Of a DNA stretch of 64,000 nt, positions 29,321 to 37,805 are shown piece after piece (positions within the stretch are counted from its first letter, which is position 1; every line of letters starts with the position of its first letter). The stretch lies in the NCBI GenBank assembly GCA_913020715.1, contig CAJVZH010000010.1:1-64000 (forward strand). Direction: 5' to 3'. This stretch comes from an uncultured Gammaproteobacteria bacterium (lineage in GTDB: Bacteria > Pseudomonadota > Gammaproteobacteria > PS1 > Pseudothioglobaceae). The notes under the pieces are model-generated. The model did no database searches. It was not told the DNA's origin and saw nothing but the letters and a program-made list of their open reading frames with translations. The position numbers and the translations under genes were made by a program.

Positions 29321-30088
29321 CTATTGTTTAGTCTTTTCAAAGGGCTTAATGTTGCGCAAAATACCTCGTAATATTGCCACCTCTTCCTGCTCCGGTTGCG
29401 CTCTGCCGAACAATCGCCTTAGACGTCTCATCAGCAGTGGTCTTGGTCGTTTTTCTTCAAAATACTCAATATGCTCAAGCACTTGTTCCAAATGTTTGTA
29501 AAAACCCTCTAACTCGCCAAAACTTGCCAAAGTATTTTCATGGGGCTCAAAGTTGGTTTGCGAGCTGCAAACAAAATATTGATAAGCAAAAACCTGAATT
29601 GCAGAAGCGACATTAAGAGAAAAATATTCAGGATTTCCGGGGATCGTCATCAAAATATGACACAAATCCAATTCTTCATTGGTGAGTCCCGATCTCTCAG
29701 TGCCAAAAACAACCGCTACCTCTTGCCCCTCATGCTCAAGGGTTTTTTGAATTTCCGTACAACTATCCACAACATCCAATTGACGCCATTTCATCGATCT
29801 TTGTCTGGCACTGGCACCAATCACCAAATGCACGCCTTCAAGCGCCTCTTCCAAGGTGGTGCAAATAGTCGCATCGGCTAAAAGGTTATCCGCACCACTA
29901 GCTCTAGCAGTTGCAACTGCCGATGGAAAATTACTAGGATTGACCAAATACAGGTGTGACAAAGCCATGTTTTTCATCGCCCTAGCACCTGCACCGATAT
30001 TGCCCGGCTCGGTGGTGTTAACCATGACAATCCTCACTTTATCAAAGGGTGTCAAGGTATAATTCGTTTCTTTCATTTGTTGGCTCAT
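29321..30088 (-). CDS. trmJ: tRNA (cytidine/uridine-2'-O-)-methyltransferase
   Basis: This 255-residue SPOUT methyltransferase has the three SPOUT motifs: NTTEPGNIGAGARAMKNM, VVFGTERSGLTNEEL and IPGNPEYFSLNVASAIQVFAY. The C-terminal extension rich in Arg (RPRPLLMRRLRRLFGRA) is typical of TrmJ, which methylates position 32 of the anticodon loop. It is divergent from suhB with only 5 bases between the two start codons. Confidence 0.94.
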   Translation of the reverse strand: MSQQMKETNYTLTPFDKVRIVMVNTTEPGNIGAGARAMKNMALSHLYLVNPSNFPSAVATARASGADNLLADATICTTLEEALEGVHLVIGASARQRSMKWRQLDVVDSCTEIQKTLEHEGQEVAVVFGTERSGLTNEELDLCHILMTIPGNPEYFSLNVASAIQVFAYQYFVCSSQTNFEPHENTLASFGELEGFYKHLEQVLEHIEYFEEKRPRPLLMRRLRRLFGRAQPEQEEVAILRGILRNIKPFEKTKQ

Positions 30089-30093
30089 TAACT

Positions 30094-30894
30094 ATGCATC
30101 CTACCGTTAATATTGCAGTTCGAGCTGCCCGCGCAGCTGGTGATGTTATCCTCAGGTATCACAACCAAATCGATCTACTCACTATTGAAAACAAAGCAGC
30201 TAATGACTTTGTTTCAGAGGTTGATAAAGTTGCTGAAAGTGCAATTATAGACGAGATTAAAAAAGCCTTTCCACAACATTCTATTTTGGCTGAGGAGAGC
30301 GGTGAAATTCTTGGGGATAATGAAAACCAATGGATTATTGATCCTTTAGACGGCACAACCAACTACCTCCATAGTTATCCTCAATATGCAATTTCGATTG
30401 CATTGTATGAGAATAACGTAGCCACACACGCCGTTGTCTACGACCCTTTCAAAGAAGAATTGTTCTACGCATCAAAAGGCGAAGGCACTTATTTAAACGA
30501 TGAACGCTTGCGCGTCACCAAATCCAACGGCCTAGAGCATGCCCTAATTGGTACAGGATTTCCTTTTAAACACCCTCAGCACTTAGATTGCTACCTTGAC
30601 ACTTTCAAGGCGATCCACTCACAAGTCTCCGGCATTAGACGGGCCGGTTCTGCTGCACTTGATTTGGCTTATGTTGCAGCTGGACGATTGGACGGATTCT
30701 GGGAGATTGGACTAAACAGCTGGGACATGGCGGCAGGCGCTCTTTTGGTTAAAGAGGCTGGCGGCTTTATTGGTGACTTCTCAGGTCGTGATCAATACCT
30801 TGAGACTGGCAATGTTGTGGCTGGCAATGGCGGCGCTTTTAAAGCGATCCTTAAAACTATTCATCCGCATTTAACGCCGGACTTACAGCGATAA
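30094..30894 (+). CDS. suhB: Inositol-1-monophosphatase family protein SuhB
   Basis: This 266-residue protein has the IMPase metal-binding motifs: EESGE, IIDPLDGTTNYLH and the late SWDMAAGALLVKEAGG. SuhB is also a Nus-complex factor in rRNA antitermination in E. coli. The ATG at 30094 (MHPTVNIAVRAARAAG) matches the family start; the frame opens earlier but that part lies inside trmJ. There is no clear Shine-Dalgarno sequence. It ends 3 bases before the convergent yciK stop. Confidence 0.95.
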   Translation: MHPTVNIAVRAARAAGDVILRYHNQIDLLTIENKAANDFVSEVDKVAESAIIDEIKKAFPQHSILAEESGEILGDNENQWIIDPLDGTTNYLHSYPQYAISIALYENNVATHAVVYDPFKEELFYASKGEGTYLNDERLRVTKSNGLEHALIGTGFPFKHPQHLDCYLDTFKAIHSQVSGIRRAGSAALDLAYVAAGRLDGFWEIGLNSWDMAAGALLVKEAGGFIGDFSGRDQYLETGNVVAGNGGAFKAILKTIHPHLTPDLQR

Positions 30895-30897
30895 AAA

Positions 30898-31647
30898 CTA
30901 GCCCTCAAGTGTCAATTGTTGACCTTGAAAGTTCGCGCCATTCACGCCCATTAAGCCCACTATTGCCGGGCTTTTATCGCTCGGTTGTGGATTGCCACTC
31001 GCATTCTCTGCAGGATAAGCTGCGCGTCGAAGCTCGGTTTGCATTTTGCCAGGGTCAAGTGTGTTGACCTTGATATTGGTCTTCTCTAGCTCCTCAGAAA
31101 GCGTTTTAGCAAAACCTTCAATGGCGTGCTTGCTAGCGGCATAAGCGCCCCAGTAAGCTTTCGCCTCTCTACCCTGCTCGGCTGAAATAAACAACACCTT
31201 AGCATCATCGGCCTTATTGAGCAAAGGAATTAAAAATTGCGTTAACATAAATGGTGCGCTTAAGTTAATTTGAATAGTCGAATACCAAAGCTTGATGTCG
31301 TATTGTTCAATCGGCATCATCGTGCCCAAAATAGCGGCATTGTGAATAAGGCCGTCAAGACGACCAAATTGGCGCTCAACGTTATCCTGTAATTCTTGGT
31401 ATTGTTCGGGCGTTGCACCCTCCAAATCAAGTGGATAAAGAATGGGCTCTTCAAGCCCAGCATCAACCACAGCATCATAAGCATATTCGAGCGAACCCAA
31501 GTCTCTACCAAGCATGATAACCGTGGCGCCAGCCTTTGCTAAGTCTTTGGTAATGGCCAAGCCAAAACCGCGGTTAGCGCCAGTGATCATAATAACTTTG
31601 CCTTTTAGTTCGTCTCCGACCACCTGATAATCTAGTGAAATATTCAT
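30898..31647 (-). CDS. yciK: YciK-family short-chain oxidoreductase
   Basis: This 249-residue SDR has the nucleotide motif TGANRGFG, the NAAILG strand, and a YxxxK site in WGAYAASKHA. The opening LKGKVIMITGA and the ending with NPQPSDKSPAIV match the YciK group of gammaproteobacteria, whose substrate is unknown. It overlaps the rmuC stop (ATGA). In many relatives yciK follows ubiG or gph; that is not the case here. Confidence 0.85.
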   Translation of the reverse strand: MNISLDYQVVGDELKGKVIMITGANRGFGLAITKDLAKAGATVIMLGRDLGSLEYAYDAVVDAGLEEPILYPLDLEGATPEQYQELQDNVERQFGRLDGLIHNAAILGTMMPIEQYDIKLWYSTIQINLSAPFMLTQFLIPLLNKADDAKVLFISAEQGREAKAYWGAYAASKHAIEGFAKTLSEELEKTNIKVNTLDPGKMQTELRRAAYPAENASGNPQPSDKSPAIVGLMGVNGANFQGQQLTLEG

Positions 31648-32783
31648 TCGCTAATTTCCTTTTTTGTATTTACGCCAAGTGTCTTTAATTTTTCAGCACG
31701 ACTGATTAGACTTCCCTTACCGGTTGAGAGCTTATTTCGCGCCTTAGAATACCCTTCTTTAGCTTTATCTAGCTGGGCTTCAATCTTATCCAACTCTTCA
31801 ACAAATAAAGCCAACTTGTCGTACATTCCAGCGGCTTGTCGCGCTATTTCTTCAGCGTTTTTATTTTGCCTATCTGTCTGCCACATGAAATTAACAGTCT
31901 TTAAACTCATGCTCAACATTGAAGGCGAAACCAACATAATATTCTTCTTTAGGGCATCGTCAAATAAACTGTGCTTATGTTGCAATGCAAGCAATAAAGC
32001 GCCTTCAATCGGTATAAAGACAAAAATAAAATCAAGACTTCTAACTCCCTCAAGATTTTCATACTCTTTGATGCTAATATTCTTAATCTGAGTTTCTATC
32101 GATGCAATGTGTTTTGTTAGCGCCAATTCATTTGTTTGATCGGCAATATATTCCACATAGTCTTTTAGTGAAACCTTCGAATCGATGACTAAATCTTTGC
32201 CATCTGGTAGATGTAATATTACATCGGGCTTAAATCTTTCACCACTTTCGTTCTTGTACTGCTTTTGCAAATCAAACTCAACACCCTCTCTAAAGCCAAA
32301 ACTGGACAAAAGCGAACTTAGTATTTCCTCGCCCCAATCGCCTTGAAATTTATTGTCATGTGTTAATGCCTTAGTAAGATTTTGAGCAGACTGTTGCGTC
32401 TCCAAATTTGCCTTATGCAGGCCCTTGATTTGCTCGCCAAGCGAAGTGCGATCCTTAACTTGCTCAGTTGTTATTGTCTCGATACGCTCTCTAAAACTAT
32501 TTAATTGCACCTGAAGTGGTGTTAAAAGTTCACTGTTCTCAGTCTTGAGTTTGTCTCGATCGGTGTTGAGGATGTCGGTTGCAAGAGTTTTAAAATCACT
32601 GTTCATTTGCGATTTCATTTGCTCAACAAATTGCATTTTTTCAGAAAAATACTTTTCTTTTTCGTTAAGCGCAGCTTGCAGTTGAATGTTTTTTTCGTTA
32701 GAGCGCGACAATTTTGAATTGAAGAACAGAAAGGCAGCAAATGCACCAAACAACAGTGAAATTAAGACGATGATGATTTCCAT
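31644..32783 (-). CDS. rmuC: DNA recombination protein RmuC
   Basis: The 379-residue protein has an N-terminal membrane anchor (about 2-22), a long charged coiled coil (about 25-140), and an RmuC nuclease-like domain (about 145-340) with GDWGEEILSSLL, KPDVILHLPDGKDLVIDSKVSL and a PD-(D/E)xK-like pattern. It limits DNA inversions at short inverted repeats in E. coli. A strong overlap (ATGA) couples it to yciK. Confidence 0.94.
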   Translation of the reverse strand: MEIIIVLISLLFGAFAAFLFFNSKLSRSNEKNIQLQAALNEKEKYFSEKMQFVEQMKSQMNSDFKTLATDILNTDRDKLKTENSELLTPLQVQLNSFRERIETITTEQVKDRTSLGEQIKGLHKANLETQQSAQNLTKALTHDNKFQGDWGEEILSSLLSSFGFREGVEFDLQKQYKNESGERFKPDVILHLPDGKDLVIDSKVSLKDYVEYIADQTNELALTKHIASIETQIKNISIKEYENLEGVRSLDFIFVFIPIEGALLLALQHKHSLFDDALKKNIMLVSPSMLSMSLKTVNFMWQTDRQNKNAEEIARQAAGMYDKLALFVEELDKIEAQLDKAKEGYSKARNKLSTGKGSLISRAEKLKTLGVNTKKEISE

Positions 32784-32788
32784 TAAAC

Positions 32789-32866
32789 TTGCCTTTACTC
32801 GAGAGCCTATTTAGGCTATATAATTACTAAAATTTTAGCTTAATCAAGTACTCATTTGTAATGAGT
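32789..32866 (+). promoter_or_regulatory. Promoter and leader of plsC with two palindromes
   Basis: A perfect TATAAT (32819-32824) lies next to the palindrome AGCCTA-TT-TAGGCT (32804-32817), which would sit between the -35 and -10 boxes. A second inverted repeat, ACTCATT-TGT-AATGAGT (32850-32866), lies in the leader 16 bases before the plsC ATG. The gene has no obvious Shine-Dalgarno sequence. The -35 box is not clear. Confidence 0.4.
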
Positions 32867-32882
32867 TTAACCCCAACTCAGC

Positions 32883-33587
32883 ATGCTATTTCTAAGATCC
32901 CTATTGTATTTCATTGGCTCAATCACCAGTCTTGTTGTGGTCGCATTTTTTGGCTTATTTTTCTACTTTACCCCCTACCCATCTCGTTATAGAGCTCTAT
33001 CCAAATGGGCGCAGTTTTGTATGTGGTGGTTGCGTCTAACGGTCAAGGTTACAATCAAAGTAGAGGGTGGGGAAAATATTTGTAGCGAGCCTTGTGTTAT
33101 TGCATCCAATCACCAGTCCACTTGGGAGACTTTGGCCTTTCAAACGGTTTTTCCTCCTCATACTTGGGTGCTAAAAAAAGAACTGTTATCCATTCCAGTG
33201 TTTGGCTGGAATCTTGCCATGCTTAGTCCTATCGTAATTAAGAGACGCGATAAATTTCGAGCAATGAAACAAGTCATTAAGCAGGGAAATGATCGACTTA
33301 ACAACAACATCTCAGTGGTCATATTTCCTGAAGGTACGCGACAACCCCATAAAAAACTCGGAAGATATCAGAACGGTGCGGTAGCGATTGCCAAAAAATC
33401 TGGAAAGCGCATTCAGCCTGTTTTTCATGATGCTGGAAAATGTTGGCCCAAAGGCGGTTTTCTCAAAAAACCTGGCGTTATTACACTTGTTATTGGCAAA
33501 CCAATCTCTCCAAATGATGGCTCGGCAAATGAAATTACCGAAAAAATTAAGGCTTGGGCTTTGGAGCAATCAGAAAGGCTTGGCTAG
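32883..33587 (+). CDS. plsC: 1-acyl-sn-glycerol-3-phosphate acyltransferase
   Basis: This 234-residue membrane enzyme has an N-terminal hydrophobic region (about 1-35), the acyltransferase histidine motif SNHQSTWET (an H-x4-E variant of H-x4-D, seen in many proteobacterial members) and FPEGTRQP. It puts the second acyl chain on lysophosphatidic acid. Its end overlaps the convergent outer-membrane-type gene by 18 bases. PlsX for the first acylation step is at 49169. Confidence 0.93.
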   Translation: MLFLRSLLYFIGSITSLVVVAFFGLFFYFTPYPSRYRALSKWAQFCMWWLRLTVKVTIKVEGGENICSEPCVIASNHQSTWETLAFQTVFPPHTWVLKKELLSIPVFGWNLAMLSPIVIKRRDKFRAMKQVIKQGNDRLNNNISVVIFPEGTRQPHKKLGRYQNGAVAIAKKSGKRIQPVFHDAGKCWPKGGFLKKPGVITLVIGKPISPNDGSANEITEKIKAWALEQSERLG

Positions 33588-34985
33588 TAAGCGCGACAAA
33601 AGATTGTCATAATCAATGCGCGCATGTTGATACTTAATAAGCTCATCATTGTAGTTCAGCCTTAGTTCTAAAGTATCGGCTAAGCCATCAACATAAGGCC
33701 TAACTTCAACAGCCAGCAACCCTTTAAAGCCTATCTCGGTCAAATCTTGTTGAGCTAACTGATTAATAATAAAATCAATCTCATTCAAGTTAGCCTGAAG
33801 CCTAAGAAGGAGCGTTTTCTGCTTTGCTTTTAAGCTCTCCAGTTTTTTGTTGTATTTAATTTCCAACTGTCGAGCTTTTAACTGGTATTTTCGCAGCAAA
33901 GTCTTTGCACCAACATCGCCACTCAGTGGATATTCAAAACTCAATGAGACTTCTACATCTGTAGTATTTGACTCTGAATAGGAAGAGTAATTACCCTTTT
34001 GTACCGCCCTGCTCGCATTGATGGATAAGTCCAATTCTGGCTTGAGTGCATTTTGATAATAATGTATTTGTCGCTGGTTTTTCAATCGCTCTATTCTGAT
34101 ACGTTTAAGTTCAATCGCGCTCGACTCAACATCACCAAAAGGGCTTGTTTTTACATAATCTTTAACGGCTTTAATATTTGCCAATTCACCTGGGTCAAGT
34201 ATATTTTCAAGCTCTTCTGCGAGAGTCAATTGCTCGCCTTTTAACGATACCAATCGTGATTTAGCTTTATTTAACGCACGCTCATTATAAGAAACAAGCT
34301 TCTCATCAAAGGCGCTGCGCTTAATATACGCATCAAACAAATCCAGTTGGTTGATATACACCTTTAAAAGACTGGCATCATCAGTCAATATGGCGTATTC
34401 AAAATATCCCTTCAAATAACTGCCAACAGTTTTTTCTTGAAACTCTCTAAAAACCCATTGTTCGTCTTGAAGTTCAAGCACAGCAAGATCATACGTTCTT
34501 TGATCTAATATTCCATCCACATTGCGCAATAATGGTAACTGCCAGTTAATTTCCGCATCCACGAGTGAAGCACTGGTGACAACGTCAGAAGAGTAACTTT
34601 GGTTTTTATATTTCTCTTCAGAGGTTTTTGGCAAAGAGCCACTCAAAGATAGTGTTAATTCGGAGCCATTAGAGAAGAAACGCTTACTCAACTCTGTAGA
34701 AAGTAGCTGGTCGGATTTTATTTGCTGATGAGTATAGGTGTAATTGGTGTCCTTGTTTTGCAGGCGTCTCGACAATAAAACCTCACCATCCAAATCCCAA
34801 TGCCAGTTGCCGTACTGGCGCTCATCGCCGAGCAATTCAATTTCTTTAATCTTTAGATCAATGGTCGCGCTTTCAAACAAATGAGTGCTTTGTAGAACTT
34901 TTTCAATAAACAAATTTTCATTTAACGCATGAATGTGACTTGATGCGAGAAGCAGGACAAAACTATAGGCGAAATTCCTGTTCAT
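33570..34985 (-). CDS. Secreted, probable outer-membrane TolC-like protein of unknown function
   Basis: I do not recognise a named gene. The 471-residue protein starts with a signal peptide (MNRNFAYSFVLLLASSHIHA, probable cut after residue 20). It then has long amphipathic helical stretches rich in Leu, Lys, Glu and Gln (about 180-290 and 370-460), between segments of alternating polar/apolar residues (ELTLSLSGSLP, DVEVSLSFEYPLSGD) that look like beta strands. That pattern resembles TolC-type efflux outer-membrane proteins. The ATG at 34985 lies inside the rnt end; the longer frame lacks a signal peptide. No efflux pump genes are adjacent. Confidence 0.65.
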   Translation of the reverse strand: MNRNFAYSFVLLLASSHIHALNENLFIEKVLQSTHLFESATIDLKIKEIELLGDERQYGNWHWDLDGEVLLSRRLQNKDTNYTYTHQQIKSDQLLSTELSKRFFSNGSELTLSLSGSLPKTSEEKYKNQSYSSDVVTSASLVDAEINWQLPLLRNVDGILDQRTYDLAVLELQDEQWVFREFQEKTVGSYLKGYFEYAILTDDASLLKVYINQLDLFDAYIKRSAFDEKLVSYNERALNKAKSRLVSLKGEQLTLAEELENILDPGELANIKAVKDYVKTSPFGDVESSAIELKRIRIERLKNQRQIHYYQNALKPELDLSINASRAVQKGNYSSYSESNTTDVEVSLSFEYPLSGDVGAKTLLRKYQLKARQLEIKYNKKLESLKAKQKTLLLRLQANLNEIDFIINQLAQQDLTEIGFKGLLAVEVRPYVDGLADTLELRLNYNDELIKYQHARIDYDNLLSRLLAKPF

Positions 34986-35556
34986 TAAAAATTTTACAAA
35001 AAAGTTCAGCAGTTTTTTGAGTATCGTAAAGCGCAGAATGGGCCTGCGAGTCATCCCATTCGATGCCTGCTTTGACCATAGCTTTTGCAAGCACTGTTTC
35101 GCCATAGTATAACGCTGAAAGCGTCACTGTGTCGAGCGTAGAGAATTGATGGAACGGGCTTTTAATTTTTACGCGCTCGGTAGCAGCCTTTAAAAAACCC
35201 AAATCAAAGAAGGCATTATGTCCAATAAGGATGGCGCGAGTACACTCTTGCTTGCTCAATTCAGTCTTAACTTTTGCAAAAATTTCGTTCAGTGCTTGCT
35301 TCTCACTCACCGCCATACGAAATGGATTGTTAACGTCAATGCCATTAAACTTCAATGCAGAAGGCTCAAGATTGGCACCCTGAAAAGGCTCAATGTGAAA
35401 ATGAATCGGCTCGGTCTGGACAAATTTTCCGACCTCATCGAGGTCTAAAATAATGGCACAAATCTCTAGCAGTGCGTCTTTTGATTCGTTAAAACCAGCG
35501 GTTTCAACATCAATAACAACCGGCAAATAGCCACGAATTCTTTCTTTTAATTGCAT
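34963..35556 (-). CDS. rnt: Ribonuclease T
   Basis: This 197-residue DEDDh 3'-5' exonuclease has the metal sites in VVIDVETAGF, the HNAFFDLGFL segment and HSALYDTQKTAELF. The conserved LKFNGID and FSTLDTVTLSALYYG stretches are those of RNase T, which trims the 3' ends of tRNA and other stable RNA. It lies between an acetyltransferase gene and the outer-membrane-type gene, and overlaps the latter by 23 bases. Confidence 0.95.
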   Translation of the reverse strand: MQLKERIRGYLPVVIDVETAGFNESKDALLEICAIILDLDEVGKFVQTEPIHFHIEPFQGANLEPSALKFNGIDVNNPFRMAVSEKQALNEIFAKVKTELSKQECTRAILIGHNAFFDLGFLKAATERVKIKSPFHQFSTLDTVTLSALYYGETVLAKAMVKAGIEWDDSQAHSALYDTQKTAELFCKIFNEQEFRL

Positions 35557-35591
35557 GAAGGGTATTATGCCTGTTCGCTAGCAGTGCTGGA

Positions 35592-36014
35592 CTAGCAATG
35601 TTTTTGATAAATATGAGGACCGCGCTGATGATCGTAAGTAGCTTGACGCTCTTTTGGCAAATCCTCAACCTTAATCACTTCAAAATGATTGCGAACAAAG
35701 AAATGGCCGCTGTATTTAGAAAGTGCAAAAACACTTGCAAGACCTAAACCGCTTGCTTTTTCAAATAACAACGACATCAGCTCAGCCGATACGCCAGTAT
35801 TGTAGTAATCGGAATTAACAACGAGAGCATAGATTTCACCTGTATTTTGTTCAGAGTAATGCTTAAGACCAGCGCAACCAACAATCGCACCTTCTTGCAC
35901 GACCGTAACAAAATCACTAAGGTCTTCTTGCAACTGCTCAGCACTTCGCTTGAGTAAACGCTCTTCATCAACTGAAGGCTGCATTAATGCTAGTAATTGT
36001 GTGACTGTATCCAA
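35592..36014 (-). CDS. Stand-alone GNAT acetyltransferase resembling the ArgA catalytic domain
   Basis: The 140-residue protein is a single GNAT domain. It has GEIYALVVNSDYYNTGVSAELM (acetyl-CoA region, with a weakened RGxGxG loop) and the ending FFVRNHFEVIKVEDLP-KERQATYDHQRG, which resembles the end of N-acetylglutamate synthase (ArgA). The amino-acid-kinase domain of ArgA is missing. It may supply N-acetylglutamate for arginine synthesis. The frame begins at a TTG and the first beta strand seems short, so the start is uncertain (an ATG is at 35984). It is 35 bases before rnt. Confidence 0.7.
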   Translation of the reverse strand: MDTVTQLLALMQPSVDEERLLKRSAEQLQEDLSDFVTVVQEGAIVGCAGLKHYSEQNTGEIYALVVNSDYYNTGVSAELMSLLFEKASGLGLASVFALSKYSGHFFVRNHFEVIKVEDLPKERQATYDHQRGPHIYQKHC

Positions 36015-36089
36015 GTGTAAAAAGATAAATTGGCAATAGAATTGCGCTATTTTAGTCTAAAATTTGTATTTTTTTCTAATTTAAAAGTG

Positions 36090-37754
36090 ATGGCAGATAC
36101 AAGAAAGTTTTCCTCGCAAGTTGTTGATGGTTATGAAAGAGCAGCCTCTAGAGCTATGCTATACCCGGTAGGATTCACAAAAGAAGATTTTTCCAAGCCG
36201 CAAGTAGGTATTGCCTCTACTTGGTCGATGGTTACTCCTTGCAATATGCACATTAACAAGCTTGCCGATGAAGCCGAAAAAGGCATTAATTCTGCCGGCG
36301 GTAAAGGGGTTATTTTTAACACGATTACCATTTCTGATGGTATTTCCATGGGCTCAGAAGGAATGAAGTATTCGCTGGTCTCTCGAGAGGTCATTGCAGA
36401 CTCCATTGAAACGGTTGTCGGTTGTCAGGGTTTTGACGGTATTGTTGCCATCGGTGGCTGTGATAAAAACATGCCGGGCTGCGTCATGGGTCTTGCGCGC
36501 CTTAATCGCCCAGCTATTTTTGTTTACGGCGGCACCATTCAACCTGGCAAGGGTCATACCGATGTGGTTAGTGTTTTTGAAGCGGTTGGCAAACGTGCCA
36601 GCAATGTAATTTCTGACATCGAGCTTGAAAATATTGAAAAAACAGCCATCCCTGGCCCAGGCTCTTGTGGTGGCATGTACACCGCCAACACCATGGCCTC
36701 AGCTATTGAGGCGCTTGGCATGAGCCTGCCTAACTCGTCAGCGCAAGACGCAATCTCAGCAGACAAAGACAACGACTGCGTACAAGCCGGTAAAGCCGTG
36801 CTCAACCTTCTAGAAAATGACATTAAGCCTCGTGACATTATGACAATGAAGGCCTTTGAAAATGCCATTACTGTCATTATTACTTTGGGTGGCTCTACTA
36901 ATGCTGTATTGCATTTAATCGCCATGGCAGACGCCGCAGGCGTTGATTTAAGTATTGATGACTTTACTCGTATTGGCGCTAACGTCCCTGTGCTCGCCGA
37001 CCTTAAACCTTCGGGCAAGTATATGATGAGTGAATTGGTTGCGATTGGTGGCACACTGCCGTTAATGAAAATGCTTTTAGACGCTGGTATGTTGCACGGT
37101 AATTGCATGACAGTTACCGGTAAAACAGTGGCTGAAAATTTAGCAGGTATTGCGCCGTACGCCGATGGTCAAGAAATTATTATGCCTCTAGATAAACCTA
37201 TTAAAGAGGACTCCCATCTGAGAATTTTGCGCGGCAACCTGGCATCCGAAGGTGCCGTTGCTAAAATCACCGGAAAAGAAGGTTTAAGCTTCCAAGGCAG
37301 AGCAAAAACGTTTGGCCGTGAAGAAGAGGCTCTTACTGCAATCCTCAATGATGAAATTCTTGAAGGCGACGTAATTGTTATCCGCTACGAAGGCCCCAAG
37401 GGTGGTCCTGGCATGCGTGAAATGCTCGCCCCTACTTCCGCTGTAATGGGTAAAGGGCTTGGCGGCAAAGTGGCGCTCATTACCGACGGTCGTTTCTCTG
37501 GCGGCACACACGGCTTTGTCGTCGGCCATATCACTCCTGAGGCCTTTGAAGGAGGTGTATTGGCAGTTGTTGAGAACGGCGATGAAATTCTAATTGACGC
37601 AAAAAACAACTCCTTAGAGTTGTTGGTCGATCAGAGTGTTATTGACAAACGCTTAAGTCAGTGGACACAGCCCAAACCAAATTACACCAAAGGTGTGTTG
37701 GCGAAATTTGCCAAACTGGCTAAATCCGCCTCTGAAGGTGCAGTGACGGATTAA
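36090..37754 (+). CDS. ilvD: Dihydroxy-acid dehydratase
   Basis: This 554-residue enzyme has the iron-sulfur cysteines in [17 protein letters not shown] (Cys124) and [14 protein letters not shown] (Cys193), and ends with the [19 protein letters not shown] block. It makes the keto acids for valine, leucine and isoleucine. The ATG at 36090 ([14 protein letters not shown]) fits the family; upstream codons do not. A palindrome, ATTTTAG-T-CTAAAAT, lies at 36049-36063 just upstream. The gene ends with a terminator. Confidence 0.97.
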   Translation: MADTRKFSSQVVDGYERAASRAMLYPVGFTKEDFSKPQVGIASTWSMVTPCNMHINKLADEAEKGINSAGGKGVIFNTITISDGISMGSEGMKYSLVSREVIADSIETVVGCQGFDGIVAIGGCDKNMPGCVMGLARLNRPAIFVYGGTIQPGKGHTDVVSVFEAVGKRASNVISDIELENIEKTAIPGPGSCGGMYTANTMASAIEALGMSLPNSSAQDAISADKDNDCVQAGKAVLNLLENDIKPRDIMTMKAFENAITVIITLGGSTNAVLHLIAMADAAGVDLSIDDFTRIGANVPVLADLKPSGKYMMSELVAIGGTLPLMKMLLDAGMLHGNCMTVTGKTVAENLAGIAPYADGQEIIMPLDKPIKEDSHLRILRGNLASEGAVAKITGKEGLSFQGRAKTFGREEEALTAILNDEILEGDVIVIRYEGPKGGPGMREMLAPTSAVMGKGLGGKVALITDGRFSGGTHGFVVGHITPEAFEGGVLAVVENGDEILIDAKNNSLELLVDQSVIDKRLSQWTQPKPNYTKGVLAKFAKLAKSASEGAVTD

Positions 37755-37773
37755 TTAATCTGTTTAAGTCATT

Positions 37774-37801
37774 AAAAAGGAGGCTTTTACCTCCTTTTTT
37801 T
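37774..37801. terminator. Bidirectional terminator between ilvD and rnr
   Basis: The stem AAAAAGGAGG/CCTCCTTTTT with a 6-base loop CTTTTA has an A-run before and a T-run after it. It can end ilvD on the plus strand and rnr on the minus strand. Confidence 0.9.
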
Positions 37802-37805
37802 ATCT

